Source of the DNA: Elusimicrobiota bacterium
Lineage (GTDB): Bacteria; Elusimicrobiota; Elusimicrobia; Elusimicrobiales; Elusimicrobiaceae
Direction: 5' to 3'
Assembly (NCBI GenBank): GCA_029008615.1
Contig: JAQXJI010000010.1
Location: 1-64,000, forward strand
Length of the DNA stretch: 64,000 nt
Under the pieces are notes generated by a model that saw nothing but the letters and a program-made list of their open reading frames with translations, did not search any database and was not told the DNA's origin. Both the position numbers and the translations under genes were made by a program. Shown piece after piece: positions 1-8,213 of the stretch; within the stretch, counting starts at the first letter, position 1, and each line of letters opens with the position of its first letter.

Positions 1-275
1 CTTTCCGCCGATTTTAAGAACATTTCCGTACTGTCAGCCCTGCCCTGCTGCCCCGTCCTGTCTACGGGGATATAAATATCCCTTTTTGGCCGGCGCGGCT
101 CCCGCTGAGGCAAAAGCCCTTGGGCCTTAAGTTCGGCTTCATAAGCGGCTTTTCTCGCTTTTATTTTCGTCTGCAACATACAGTTCTCTATTAATGAAAA
201 CAAAAATAAGCCAAATATCGTTAAAATAATCAATACTAAGCTTTGTTTATCCAGTAAAGAACCTTTTTTATTCAT
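1..275 (-). CDS. Single-pass membrane protein, 3' part outside the window
   Basis: The gene starts at an ATG at 275, preceded by an AGAGGC ribosome site, and runs off the left edge; only the first 91 residues are visible. They show a short basic N-terminus, one hydrophobic segment at about residues 14-31 (VLIILTIFGLFLFSL), then a charged Lys/Arg/Glu-rich stretch and a Pro/Arg-rich region. It follows the 492-aa membrane protein by 10 bases on the same strand, so it is probably the next gene of the pilus-associated operon. I do not recognise a family. A periplasmic or extracellular C-terminal domain anchored by one helix is the simplest reading. Confidence 0.75.
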   Translation of the reverse strand, partial: MNKKGSLLDKQSLVLIILTIFGLFLFSLIENCMLQTKIKARKAAYEAELKAQGLLPQREPRRPKRDIYIPVDRTGQQGRADSTEMFLKSAE

Positions 276-285
276 AAAAAGCCTC

Positions 286-1764
286 TTAAAAGCCAAGCCA
301 CGCCTTTAAAACTCCAAAAGCCCCTACAAGCCCTGCTATCACCACCATTTCTACAGTTACAAATTTAGCTAAAAACTTGCCGACAGCTGGAATTGCAGCA
401 GATCCAATTCCTGCAGTACAAATAGTAGGTAATAACCAAGACATTGTAGATTGAAAACTATTGTCACCAAAACCAAAACCAAGTTTACTAATTTTATTGG
501 CCGTAACAAAAAGACCTGCAGATTCCCCCCATACTGCAGCTATACCAATGCCTATAGCAAGGCCTTTCCAAGGCCAAGGAATTGAAGAAACTGCATACAA
601 AGCCCCCACAAGCGTTGCCAACATCAACAATACATATCCCATATATTTCTGATTTAATTTTTGATACTCTTTTGACGCATTATTTAAATTATCAAAACCT
701 TTTCCCACGTTATTTTTATTATTAATTTTATTAGCCTCTCTTTCAAGACTGGCCGCTTTTGTCGTTATAGGAGTATCGCGGTTAATCTGTACGCCTTCAT
801 TAACTTCGCCGGCACCGTTAAAAGCCATAGAAGCTTGCTCAAAACCCTTTTCGGCATTACTGTACACTGAGCCTTTCCCCAAAGCAGAATACTTCTGCGC
901 GGAAACAAGTTCCCCCATAGAACTGGTAAAATATGCTTGGCCGCTTCCGCCGCTGCCGTTGGCGCCGCCCCTGGAATTGCTGCCGCCCAAAGAACCTACG
1001 CGCCCGTGTTTTGCCCCGGCCACACCGTTGATATTACCGGCGTTAACATTGCCCATATTTACGGAAGGAACAGCCTGTTGGCCGGCCCTGTCGGAAGATA
1101 CTGCACCGGGAATGGAACCCATATTGCGTGAACCGCCGGAAGAACCTGCGGAAACACCGCCCTTTCCGTAAGAACCGGTTCCGTTGCTTCTGTTAAGTTT
1201 GTTAACCTGCGTTGCGGAAGCACCGGTTTTTTCAAGTTGGCCCTTTTCCGTAGCGGCTTCTTTCCCCGCTGCAGCCACGCCTTTACCGGCATTGGCATTT
1301 GCCGCGGCGGCGGTGGCGTTAAATTGATTTATTGCGGAACTTAAATCCGGCGTTCCGCCCGCCGCTTCCGCGCCGGCTTCGGCCTCATAACCGGTATTGC
1401 TCATAGCCATAGGGTCAACTACGCCGTTCTCATAAGAGGAAGAATTATCGCCATAAGCAAATCTACCTTTGCCGGCATTGCCCAAATAAGCTAAGGCCGT
1501 GCCGCCTTCCCTTTCCGCCCTGGCCGCGGCTATTTGCGCTTCCAAGGCTTCTTTTGAGTATGCGTCATAACCGCCCGCACTTGAGCCTACGGAAGCCGTA
1601 TCGCCGCTGTACTGGCTTAAAACGCGGCCGGAGGCCCCTTTAGGCCCGTCGCTCATCAGGTTGGTGGCTACGCCTACGCCAACCGCAACAGTGGCTACGC
1701 CCAAAGCCGCACCGAATATTACCGGCTTGGAAACAGCCCCTATTTTATTTAAGATATTTTTCAT
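286..1764 (-). CDS. Gly/Ser/Ala-rich multi-pass membrane protein of the pilus locus
   Basis: The product is 492 aa. I chose the ATG at 1764 because a GGAGTC ribosome site lies 4-9 bases upstream and the protein then begins MKNILNKIG; a longer reading frame upstream lacks such a site. The N-terminus has one hydrophobic helix at about residues 13-34. Residues 40-340 are a low-complexity Gly/Ala/Ser/Asn linker. From about residue 375 there are three to four closely spaced transmembrane helices up to the C-terminus. It sits downstream of two paralogous single-pass proteins in the Tad locus and is probably co-transcribed with them. I recognise no family; a low-complexity extracytoplasmic arm between membrane anchors is all that can be said. 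Confidence 0.8.
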   Translation of the reverse strand: MKNILNKIGAVSKPVIFGAALGVATVAVGVGVATNLMSDGPKGASGRVLSQYSGDTASVGSSAGGYDAYSKEALEAQIAAARAEREGGTALAYLGNAGKGRFAYGDNSSSYENGVVDPMAMSNTGYEAEAGAEAAGGTPDLSSAINQFNATAAAANANAGKGVAAAGKEAATEKGQLEKTGASATQVNKLNRSNGTGSYGKGGVSAGSSGGSRNMGSIPGAVSSDRAGQQAVPSVNMGNVNAGNINGVAGAKHGRVGSLGGSNSRGGANGSGGSGQAYFTSSMGELVSAQKYSALGKGSVYSNAEKGFEQASMAFNGAGEVNEGVQINRDTPITTKAASLEREANKINNKNNVGKGFDNLNNASKEYQKLNQKYMGYVLLMLATLVGALYAVSSIPWPWKGLAIGIGIAAVWGESAGLFVTANKISKLGFGFGDNSFQSTMSWLLPTICTAGIGSAAIPAVGKFLAKFVTVEMVVIAGLVGAFGVLKAWLGF

Positions 1765-1807
1765 AACAGACTCCTTTTTTGTATAAATACAAATTGATTT
1801 AGAAAAC

Positions 1808-2803
1808 TTAAAATAATGAACCGATATAAGCACTCAATATCATTTTGCCCAATCCCATCATTGAATTTGCAAAACACGCACCGCTTGAAAAAGCGCCATT
1901 CGCCTCGCAGTTTTCATTTTTATCTTCATCGTCTTTCTTCTTTTTTAAATCTTCCAATTTATTGTCTAATCCTGAAAGTTCGTCACTGTTGCCGGCGCGC
2001 TCCAATTTATCTCTTAAGTCAGCTTCATCAACATTAAGAGCGTCGGAACTTTTTTCAAGATCACTTTCAAGCACATCTTTACCAACTTCGGTAGCGCCTT
2101 TTTGGAAAGCATCAACCGCATTTGCAGCCGCAGACTCCATATCTTTTGCATTTGCCGCAGCCGCACTTGCCATAGCCGCATGCTGAAAACCCATTCCTTT
2201 TCCGTTCTTTACCTGATTTATCAATGCCGCCTGATTTGGCTGCATTTTGGAGCCGCCGCCCGTTGCAACGCCTTTATTGCCTGAGCCCCAAACCGTACCT
2301 CGCGATCCGCCGCCACCGCCGGAAGTCGTCGCCATAGAACCGCTGCTTAAAGTGCCGGAAGGCATTGTGGGGGCTTGCTTCTTGGGCGTTTTAGTTGCAG
2401 GCCTGATTGAACGACTGCGCTTTGCGGCCTGCTCTTCCCGAGCGGCTTCATATTCTTTATCCGGCGCAGCGGGAACGCCGTTTAAAGCGTCAGATTCTTG
2501 GCGTTCTTCTTTCTGCTCTTTTGAGAACAAACCGTTTATTAAACTGTTTTTGGCTATATCATTATATTTATTTGAAGCCAATAAATACGCCTCGGCCGAA
2601 TCATCGCTGAAAGGCATATTTCCCAAATCAAAAGCTTGTTTGCGGTAAGCCTCTTGAGAATCATTCTTTTTACCCGCCCCTTTAACCGAAGCCGCTATTG
2701 ATACAGCAAAAACCAATACCATTATACACGCGGCCCAAGTATAAGCCTGGGTTTTGCCGTCCCCTCGTTTTTCGCCTTTTGCATTCCTTATGATTATAGA
2801 CAT
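1808..2803 (-). CDS. Tad-locus membrane protein, shorter paralogue of an undescribed pair
   Basis: The product is 331 aa, starting at an ATG with an AAGAGG ribosome site. One transmembrane helix lies at about residues 22-41. The following 60 residues match the upstream 453-aa protein: both carry the words MPFS, DIAK, LIN-x-LF and a PD-x-EY segment in the same order. A Ser/Gly/Thr-rich linker comes next, then an Ala-rich helix region (AFQ), a Lys/Asp/Glu-rich probable coiled coil, and a C-terminal Cys pair around an NG-x-F word, followed by a short hydrophobic tail. Its promoter and leader are also copied from the paralogue. No known family recognised. A structural or anchoring role in the pilus machine is inferred only from location. 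Confidence 0.8.
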   Translation of the reverse strand: MSIIIRNAKGEKRGDGKTQAYTWAACIMVLVFAVSIAASVKGAGKKNDSQEAYRKQAFDLGNMPFSDDSAEAYLLASNKYNDIAKNSLINGLFSKEQKEERQESDALNGVPAAPDKEYEAAREEQAAKRSRSIRPATKTPKKQAPTMPSGTLSSGSMATTSGGGGGSRGTVWGSGNKGVATGGGSKMQPNQAALINQVKNGKGMGFQHAAMASAAAANAKDMESAAANAVDAFQKGATEVGKDVLESDLEKSSDALNVDEADLRDKLERAGNSDELSGLDNKLEDLKKKKDDEDKNENCEANGAFSSGACFANSMMGLGKMILSAYIGSLF

Positions 2804-2870
2804 ATTTTCCTCTTAAAAATTAACAAGCTTAAATTTTGTCTTCCAAATTATATATATAATAAAACCGGCC

Positions 2871-2925
2871 CCTGCTGACCGATATCCCATTACCGCCGGG
2901 AAATCCTCAAACACGGAGCTAAATT
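2871..2925 (-). promoter_or_regulatory. Conserved 5' leader element, copy 1
   Basis: These 55 bases lie in the leader of the 331-aa gene and match bases 4388-4442 in the leader of the 453-aa gene with only two differences, although the surrounding bases have diverged. Read on the minus strand, GCUCC near the start can pair with GGGGC just past the end. In the other copy the partner is GGAGC, so the change keeps pairing. CCGU can alternatively pair with AUGG. Each of these helices uses the same CC, so they exclude each other. This is compatible with a regulatory RNA, but I recognise no riboswitch class. Confidence 0.55.
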
Positions 2926-2951
2926 TACGGCACACTTTAGTACCTACTTAA

Positions 2952-2980
2952 AGTGTACCAACAAATTTATAAATTGTCAA
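2952..2980 (-). promoter_or_regulatory. Sigma-70 type promoter of the 331-aa gene
   Basis: On the minus strand TTGACA (2975-2980) and TACACT (2952-2957) are separated by 17 bases. The -35 box and spacer lie in a 22-base stretch (2960-2981) that is identical to the one at 4474-4495. The promoter overlaps the stop end of the 453-aa gene, so the leader would be about 140 bases. Confidence 0.75.
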
Positions 2981-4328
2981 TGGGACGAAGCTGGAATAAA
3001 TTATTGAGATTTTGGTTTCTTAACTCCTTTGATAACGCATCATCATCTCTTCTCATTTTTTCCATATTTTTTTGAGTTTGTATTGCATTAAATTCCGATT
3101 TAAAAGAATCTGAACCGATAATGTCACCCACACTTGCATTCGGTTTAGCATTCATCGTTTCTAACGTAGCTCGATAAAAATTAAGTTCACGCTGTTGAGC
3201 AGGCGTTAAATTATCTTTTTTAGATAAGGCCTCTATCTGAGAATTATAATTTTCTTTCATTAAATTTCTTTGTTGAAGTTCATCAGCGGATAATTCTCCC
3301 TTCCCTTTATTGCTCAACAATGAAGTTAATGCTTGTTTACCTAAATCCAATGCCACATTAAACAAATCATTCATCATACAACTAGTGTCAAATTTACCAT
3401 TCATCATACTACCATCGCATTTGTGTTCTTTCTTTTCTTTGTCTTTATTATCCGCGTCTTTCTTGGCTTTATCCAAGCCATCATCCAAATTGCTGGCTGC
3501 ACGGGCGAGTTTATCTTTATCAAGTTCGCCCATCATTTTGTTTATATCAAGGCCTTCGGCGTTTTTTTCCAATTCGCTGTTTAAATCGGCTTCCAAATCC
3601 CCGCCGTTTTGAAAAGCGTCCGCGGCAAGGGCGTGAGCATCTTCCAAGTTGGAAGCATTGGCTGCCGCGCGGCTCTTTTCATAAGCGGCCATAAAACCGC
3701 CCCTGTTGTTAATATTCTTAACATCTTTGGCAAGCTGCCCGCTTAAAGAGCCGGAAGCCGCCGCAGAAGCCGATGTTTTAGAGTTCTTTTTATCATCGGC
3801 GCGCCAAATCGTTGTACTGACACCGCTGCTTGCACTGCCTACTTTTACCCCGCCGGAAGAAGACAATGCGCCTTTGGAAGTTCTCTGTGCGACTGCCGCT
3901 TTTGCCGCGGCTTTACTGCGGTAGTATTTTTCCTTTGCGGTGCGGACTTTTTCTTTTGCTTTAGCGGCCTCGGCATATTCCGCATCCGGCGGCTCCGGCA
4001 GGCCGTTTGCCGCGTCTTCCGCCTTACGGGCTTCTTTATCCTCTTCGGTAAATAAAGCATTGATTAAATCGTTTTTAGCTATATCGCCGTATCTGACGCT
4101 GGAAAGGAGTTCAGCTTCGGCTTCTTCGTTGGAAAAAGGCATATCCGCCAAATCTTTAAAATCGGAATAGCTGTACGCCGAATCCATAGGATCGGGCTCT
4201 TTGCCGCCACCCATAAAAGCCGTAGCTACAATAGCAAGCCCGAAAACCGCAACCGCACCGTAGGCGAGCCATGCACTTACCGGGCTTTTTTTGCTTCCGC
4301 CGTTATTGCTTTTTAATACAACCGCCAT
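2967..4328 (-). CDS. Tad-locus membrane protein, longer paralogue of an undescribed pair
   Basis: The product is 453 aa, starting at an ATG with an AGAGGG site 7 bases upstream. One transmembrane helix lies at about residues 22-40. The next region (MPFS, DIAK, LIN-x-LF, PD-x-EY) is shared with the neighbouring 331-aa protein. An Ala/Lys-rich helical stretch follows, then an Ala-rich AFQ segment, a Lys/Asp-rich coiled-coil-like region, and a conserved Cys pair (CDG and TSC) around residues 317-330. After that it has about 110 residues, rich in Gln/Asn/Lys, that the shorter paralogue lacks. It has its own promoter and leader after a terminator. Function unknown; the Cys pair suggests an extracytoplasmic disulfide. 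Confidence 0.82.
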   Translation of the reverse strand: MAVVLKSNNGGSKKSPVSAWLAYGAVAVFGLAIVATAFMGGGKEPDPMDSAYSYSDFKDLADMPFSNEEAEAELLSSVRYGDIAKNDLINALFTEEDKEARKAEDAANGLPEPPDAEYAEAAKAKEKVRTAKEKYYRSKAAAKAAVAQRTSKGALSSSGGVKVGSASSGVSTTIWRADDKKNSKTSASAAASGSLSGQLAKDVKNINNRGGFMAAYEKSRAAANASNLEDAHALAADAFQNGGDLEADLNSELEKNAEGLDINKMMGELDKDKLARAASNLDDGLDKAKKDADNKDKEKKEHKCDGSMMNGKFDTSCMMNDLFNVALDLGKQALTSLLSNKGKGELSADELQQRNLMKENYNSQIEALSKKDNLTPAQQRELNFYRATLETMNAKPNASVGDIIGSDSFKSEFNAIQTQKNMEKMRRDDDALSKELRNQNLNNLFQLRPIDNL

Positions 4329-4387
4329 ATTGATACCCTCTTAAATAAATTTTTAGAACCGTTTAATTATATGCAAAAATTACGGCT

Positions 4388-4442
4388 CCTGCTGACCGAT
4401 ATCCCATTACCGCCGGGAAACCCTCAAACATGGAGCTAAATT
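4388..4442 (-). promoter_or_regulatory. Conserved 5' leader element, copy 2
   Basis: This is the 55-base counterpart of 2871-2925, with two mismatches, in the leader of the 453-aa gene. On the minus strand it is preceded by a perfect small hairpin (AGGCGT, loop ATG, ACGCCT) just after the promoter. GCUCC can pair with GGAGC, and CCAU alternatively with AUGG. The conservation is stronger than expected for a plain untranslated leader. Confidence 0.55.
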
Positions 4443-4465
4443 CAAGGCGTCATACGCCTACTGAA

Positions 4466-4494
4466 AGTTTACAAACAAATTTATAAATTGTCAA
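4466..4494 (-). promoter_or_regulatory. Sigma-70 type promoter of the 453-aa gene
   Basis: On the minus strand TTGACA (4489-4494), a 17-base spacer and TAAACT (4466-4471). It lies just downstream of a terminator, so it starts a new transcript. The -35 box and spacer are copied in the promoter at 2952-2980. Confidence 0.75.
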
Positions 4495-4502
4495 TATATC
4501 AA

Positions 4503-4553
4503 AAGACCGAACGGCATTTTTTATTTGGCAAGAAAATGCCGCCCGGCTCTTTT
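4503..4553 (-). terminator. Rho-independent terminator after the TadE-like gene
   Basis: On the minus strand a long stem has GGCATTTT paired with AAAATGCC, extended outward by CCGGGC/GTTCGG-type pairs including G-T, and followed by TCTTTTG. It lies 14 bases after the stop at 4567 and directly before the next promoter. Confidence 0.7.
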
Positions 4554-4566
4554 AAAATCACGGATA

Positions 4567-5121
4567 TTATTTGGCTTTTGAATTCGGCAGCCTAAAGCTT
4601 ATAGGCCTGTCTCTGTTAGGGACGGCTTTTATAACCTCTATCGTGCCGCCCTTATTGCATAAAAAGTTATAACCGCGCTCGCACGCCATACCGTAGGGCC
4701 GCTTGCAGACTTGCCTTATATCATAAGAACACAAAAAAGGTATATTGGGCGGATAGGTGCTGACCTTTAAAATGACGTTATTCCACACCGAGGTGCGCTC
4801 AATATCAAGTTCAACCTTGCGCAAAGAAAGGAACTTCCTGGTAGAGGGATTATTGAAACCTATATACTCAAGAACTTTCTTTTCTATATCTTTTTTAAGG
4901 AAAGTATTATCCCAACCGTTAGTGTACTTGGCGTAGAAGTGGCTTTCAAGCTGCCAGCGTTTAGCCGCGTAGAAAGAAGCTATTTCCGTCTTTTGAACGA
5001 TAACCAAAAGACCGTAAATTTTAACGATAAACAAAGTTAAAATAAAAAATATGGGGAACAACAACACTACTTCCGTAGTGGCTTGCCCTTTGCGTGAAGA
5101 AATAAATTTAAATATGCTCAC
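4567..5121 (-). CDS. TadE-like minor pilin / pilus assembly protein
   Basis: The product is 184 aa and begins at a GTG that overlaps the stop of the upstream TadG-like gene (GTGA), so translation is probably coupled. The N-terminus has the prepilin-like pattern KGQATTEV, followed by a long hydrophobic helix (residues about 19-37). This is the TadE arrangement: a basic leader, a Gly-Gln, a Glu at +5/+6 and a hydrophobic stalk. The rest is a periplasmic-type domain with four Cys (CSYD, VCKR, ACER, LCNK) that could form two disulfides. TadE proteins are minor pseudopilins needed for Flp pilus assembly. It is the last gene before a terminator. Confidence 0.75.
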   Translation of the reverse strand: MSIFKFISSRKGQATTEVVLLFPIFFILTLFIVKIYGLLVIVQKTEIASFYAAKRWQLESHFYAKYTNGWDNTFLKKDIEKKVLEYIGFNNPSTRKFLSLRKVELDIERTSVWNNVILKVSTYPPNIPFLCSYDIRQVCKRPYGMACERGYNFLCNKGGTIEVIKAVPNRDRPISFRLPNSKAK

Positions 5122-6206
5122 GGGAACAGCCTCACTTGATATTTAGGCGTAGGATTCGGCCAAATGCAATTATTACTTTCCTTAGTGCATTGTAAAGCGA
5201 CGCGCACATGGTTGCGTGGGTGCAATGTTTCCAAGTCTTTGTTAAAATAGTTACTTGGAGCTTTAAAAGGCTGTGTTATATCTATGCCTTTATACATCTC
5301 TCTGAGCTTGCTCGCAAAACTCCTGCTTACATAAGAGTATTGATAAAGACGTCCGTCAAACATATCTTGTTCTTCCAGGTCAAACTGTATTTCTTTTGCC
5401 TCCTCGGTAGAATCATCCGGGTTAACAAAATAAAATTTGATTTTCTTTATATATACCGGCTCTGTCTGAACGAGATATTTCTTAAATTTTTTGGCGCCTT
5501 CTTTACCGCATTCACTAAGTTTACAGCTGCCCGCGCCGACATTGAGATAATATCCTTTGCGGAAAAATTCCCCAGCTTTGGTTAATCTAAGATATGTAGT
5601 TTTTTGGTCTTCGTAAATTTGACTTAAAAAATAGTATATCAGCACATATAACTTTACGGCGTCCGGGTTCCAACCGATAGCGTAATTATCCGCATAATCT
5701 TTGGACATAACGGGATAAAAAGTTTGTTCGTTTACACTCGGAGGATTGGGGCTGTTCCAACCCTTTCTTTCCGTTTGGTCTTCGTCGGGGAAAAATTTAA
5801 GTTCCCATTCGGTGTCCGTATCTTTAGGCGCACTGTTCCAATCGCCGTCATCACCCAAAGCGGGGAAAGCTCCGCCTCTGTAAAACAATTCATAAATACT
5901 AAGCTCTTTTTGTTCGGGATTGTTTTTAGGACCGAAAACTTTTTCCGTCGGCGGAAAATTCTCCCTAAATAATCTGAAAGGAAAAGCGCCGTTGGTATAA
6001 GCGGTTGCGTTTAAGTATTGGGAAGCGGTGGTAAGCTCCGTAAAAGCGGCCGTATCCAAAGCGAATTGATGGCGGATTTTTTCCCTGGAAAGTTTTGTCG
6101 TTTCAAGCAAAAGATAAATTACAAGCAAGATAGTCGGTATCAGCAATATTGCAGGCAAAACTATCTGCGCTTTTTTATTCTTTATAAGTTTGAAAGCAAA
6201 AGGCAT
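5118..6206 (-). CDS. TadG-like pilus assembly protein
   Basis: The product is 362 aa. The ATG at 6206 has a GGGGGAAG ribosome site. The N-terminus (NKKAQIVLPAILLIPTIL) has a hydrophobic helix at about residues 13-33 and then the long predicted helix and AFTELTTAS segment typical of TadE/TadG-like proteins, which carry one N-terminal anchor and a large periplasmic domain. The usual Gly before the helix is replaced by Ala (KKAQ), so prepilin-type cleavage is doubtful. It has scattered Cys residues and an aromatic-rich middle. It overlaps the TadE-like gene by 4 bases and follows the tiny pilin by 10 bases. The role in pilus assembly is inferred from family and position. Confidence 0.7.
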   Translation of the reverse strand: MPFAFKLIKNKKAQIVLPAILLIPTILLVIYLLLETTKLSREKIRHQFALDTAAFTELTTASQYLNATAYTNGAFPFRLFRENFPPTEKVFGPKNNPEQKELSIYELFYRGGAFPALGDDGDWNSAPKDTDTEWELKFFPDEDQTERKGWNSPNPPSVNEQTFYPVMSKDYADNYAIGWNPDAVKLYVLIYYFLSQIYEDQKTTYLRLTKAGEFFRKGYYLNVGAGSCKLSECGKEGAKKFKKYLVQTEPVYIKKIKFYFVNPDDSTEEAKEIQFDLEEQDMFDGRLYQYSYVSRSFASKLREMYKGIDITQPFKAPSNYFNKDLETLHPRNHVRVALQCTKESNNCIWPNPTPKYQVRLFP

Positions 6207-6216
6207 TCTTCCCCCT

Positions 6217-6390
6217 TCAGCCCAAAATCATACCTATTACGGTAAAAAAACCGCCGGCGATTTCTTTATGAAAAGTTATAGTAAACGCAAGAATCAAAGT
6301 AACTACCGAGCCGAGCATCAGCAAAAACTCAACCGTCTGCTGGCCCTTTTCGGACTTTATCAAACTCAATGCGTTTTTTAATTTTTTCAT
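6217..6390 (-). CDS. Tiny Flp/TadE-type pilin, 57 aa
   Basis: This short gene encodes 57 aa. It has a basic leader, then EKG-QQTVEF, then a hydrophobic helix (LLMLGSVVTLILAF) and a short tail. The pattern Gly, four residues, Glu, aromatic at the start of a hydrophobic segment is the Flp pilin processing and assembly signature. It lies 20 bases after the NarL-type regulator and 10 bases before the TadG-like gene, all on the minus strand. It is one of three small pilin genes in the locus; which of them forms the main fibre cannot be told from sequence. Confidence 0.75.
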   Translation of the reverse strand: MKKLKNALSLIKSEKGQQTVEFLLMLGSVVTLILAFTITFHKEIAGGFFTVIGMILG

Positions 6391-6410
6391 AAAGTTCCGC
6401 CTTTGGGATA

Positions 6411-7076
6411 TTATCTGTCGGAAGATATTATCCCCTGCTTTATAGCCTTTACCACGGCTTCGGTTCTGCTGGTTACGTCCAGTTTATGAAACGCGCTGTT
6501 TAAATGATTTTTTATGGTTTTTACACTGCAGCCGAGTTCCAAAGCCAATTCCTTATTGCTCATACCGCGGCCGAGCAAATCAAGCACGCGCACTTCGGTT
6601 TTTGTAAGCGTGGCTTGGGCCGGCGCGCCGCCGTCGCCCATTTTTCTGAGGCCCTGCAAAAGTTTGCCCATAAGCTGCTGGGGGATCATAAGGCCCTCGG
6701 AAGTAAAAGTTCTTATTGAATTCACAAGTTCCGCTGCGGGAAGCATTTTTGAAAGATAGCCGTTTGCCCCGGCTTGTATGGCCTCCATAACGTGCGCTTC
6801 GTCTTCAAAGCTGGAAAGCATCAAAACATTGACTTCCGGATGATTCTTTTTTATCTGCCTGGTGGCGGAAATGCCGTCAAGTTTAGGCAATTTTATATCC
6901 ATAAGCACGACTTCGGGCTTAAGTTTTTTGGTAAGAGCAACGGCCTCTTCGCCGTCGGCGGCCTCACCCACAACTTCTATCCACTTTTCCCCGGTAAGGA
7001 CATCTTTTATGCCTTCGCGGAAAAGAGTTTGATCGTCAGCGATAAGCACTTTAACTGTTTTTTTCTTGGCTGGCAT
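6411..7076 (-). CDS. NarL/FixJ-family response regulator
   Basis: The product is 221 aa, with a strong ribosome site (GGAGAAGGA). The N-terminal receiver domain (residues 6-125) has the acidic pocket DD14-15, the phosphoacceptor Asp60 in VVLMD, and Lys around residue 110. A LuxR-type helix-turn-helix follows at about residues 150-210 (LTKTEVRVLDLLGRG, then KELA and VKTIKNHL). It is the output protein of the kinase pair encoded just upstream (12 bases away) and probably controls transcription of the pilus genes around it. Direct targets are not visible in the sequence. Confidence 0.9.
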   Translation of the reverse strand: MPAKKKTVKVLIADDQTLFREGIKDVLTGEKWIEVVGEAADGEEAVALTKKLKPEVVLMDIKLPKLDGISATRQIKKNHPEVNVLMLSSFEDEAHVMEAIQAGANGYLSKMLPAAELVNSIRTFTSEGLMIPQQLMGKLLQGLRKMGDGGAPAQATLTKTEVRVLDLLGRGMSNKELALELGCSVKTIKNHLNSAFHKLDVTSRTEAVVKAIKQGIISSDR

Positions 7077-7088
7077 ATAATCCTTCTC

Positions 7089-8213
7089 CTAATTTATAAT
7101 GGGCAGGGTAAAACTAAAAGTGGAACCGCATCCTTCGCCTTCGCTCTCGGCCCAAATTTTACCGTCGTGATTAATTACTATATCCTGCGCTATGGAAAGG
7201 CCCAAGCCCAAACGTCCGCCCGCGCCTTTCTGGTAAAAACTTTTAAACAAATTTTCAGTTTCGGACGGGTCTATGCCCGCTCCGCTGTCCTTAACAGACA
7301 CTTTAGCATTTTTGGCGTCAATTTTCACTACCGATATGCTTATTTTGCCGTTTTCGGGAGTATGACGTATGGCGTTCTCGGTTATATTGGATATAACCTG
7401 TCTTATCCTTTTAGGATCCCCGAAAACTTTTATTTCCTCTTTTCCGTCAAAAGACATATCTATATTTTTAAGTTTGGCCTTTTCCTTAAAAATTTCAAAA
7501 GCGTTTTTTATGGAAGAGGTAAGTTCAAATTCCGATTTTTCAAGCCGCAACTTGCCCTTTTCTATCGCGGCCCAGTCCACAAGATCCTTAACCAACAAAA
7601 ATATCTGCCCCAGGCTGTCATTCATATACTGCATTTTGCGGCGTTGGTTTTCATCCGGGGACTTAATTGTTTTTTGAAGCATATCATAGCTCATTTTAAG
7701 CGCCATAAGTGAGTTTGAAAGATCGTGGGAGACTATGGAAAAGAACTTGCTCTTCATACTGTTTAAATTGCTCAAATCGGCGTTTGTTTGCTTAAGCTGC
7801 TCAACAAGGCAGCGGTTGCTTTGCTCCAAACGGAACTTCTCCAAAGCCATTTTGATGGTGCGTTTTAAATGGTCGAAATCCACCGGTTTCACCAAAAAGT
7901 CGTAAACGGATTCCTGTATGGCTTTGATTACGGTGTTTAAAGAAGCGTGCGCCGTTATCATTATAACCTGCGACTGCGTATTAAAACGCCTGATGTTTTT
8001 TACGACGTCAAGGCCGGTGCCGTCCACCAAATTATAGTCCATCAAAATAACATTAAAAAAATCATTTTCGACGAGGCTCATACACTCCTTTGCGCTGCCC
8101 GCCTGATAAACGTCATAGCCTTCAAGCTCCAAAAGTTCGCTTAAAGTGCCGCGCAAATTATCGTCGTCATCCACAACCAAAATTTTTACCTGTTTTTCAT
8201 CCGTATCAATCAT
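7089..8213 (-). CDS. Receiver-histidine kinase hybrid, cytoplasmic
   Basis: The product is 374 aa. An N-terminal CheY-like receiver (residues 9-125) has the acidic pocket DDDD and phosphoacceptor Asp59 (LMDYN). A coiled linker follows, then a HisKA dimerisation domain with the phosphorylated His in [11 protein letters not shown] (about residue 165), and a HATPase domain with the N-box ENAIRH, DSGAGI and GLGLSI. There is no membrane segment. The start overlaps the upstream sensor kinase stop by 4 bases (ATGA). Receiver-first kinases usually take a phosphoryl group or allosteric signal from another kinase, so a chain from the sensor kinase through this protein to the NarL-type regulator is likely. 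Confidence 0.9.
   Translation of the reverse strand: MIDTDEKQVKILVVDDDDNLRGTLSELLELEGYDVYQAGSAKECMSLVENDFFNVILMDYNLVDGTGLDVVKNIRRFNTQSQVIMITAHASLNTVIKAIQESVYDFLVKPVDFDHLKRTIKMALEKFRLEQSNRCLVEQLKQTNADLSNLNSMKSKFFSIVSHDLSNSLMALKMSYDMLQKTIKSPDENQRRKMQYMNDSLGQIFLLVKDLVDWAAIEKGKLRLEKSEFELTSSIKNAFEIFKEKAKLKNIDMSFDGKEEIKVFGDPKRIRQVISNITENAIRHTPENGKISISVVKIDAKNAKVSVKDSGAGIDPSETENLFKSFYQKGAGGRLGLGLSIAQDIVINHDGKIWAESEGEGCGSTFSFTLPIIN

Noticed and set aside
2871-2925. c-di-GMP (GEMM) riboswitch in the duplicated leader
   Set aside because: The conserved GEMM words (CAAACC, GACGCAAAGCC, GGTAGC) are not present on the transcribed strand.
6774-7712. Plus-strand 312-aa reading frame
   Set aside because: It lies opposite two well-supported regulator genes, has an aromatic-rich shadow composition and no ribosome site.
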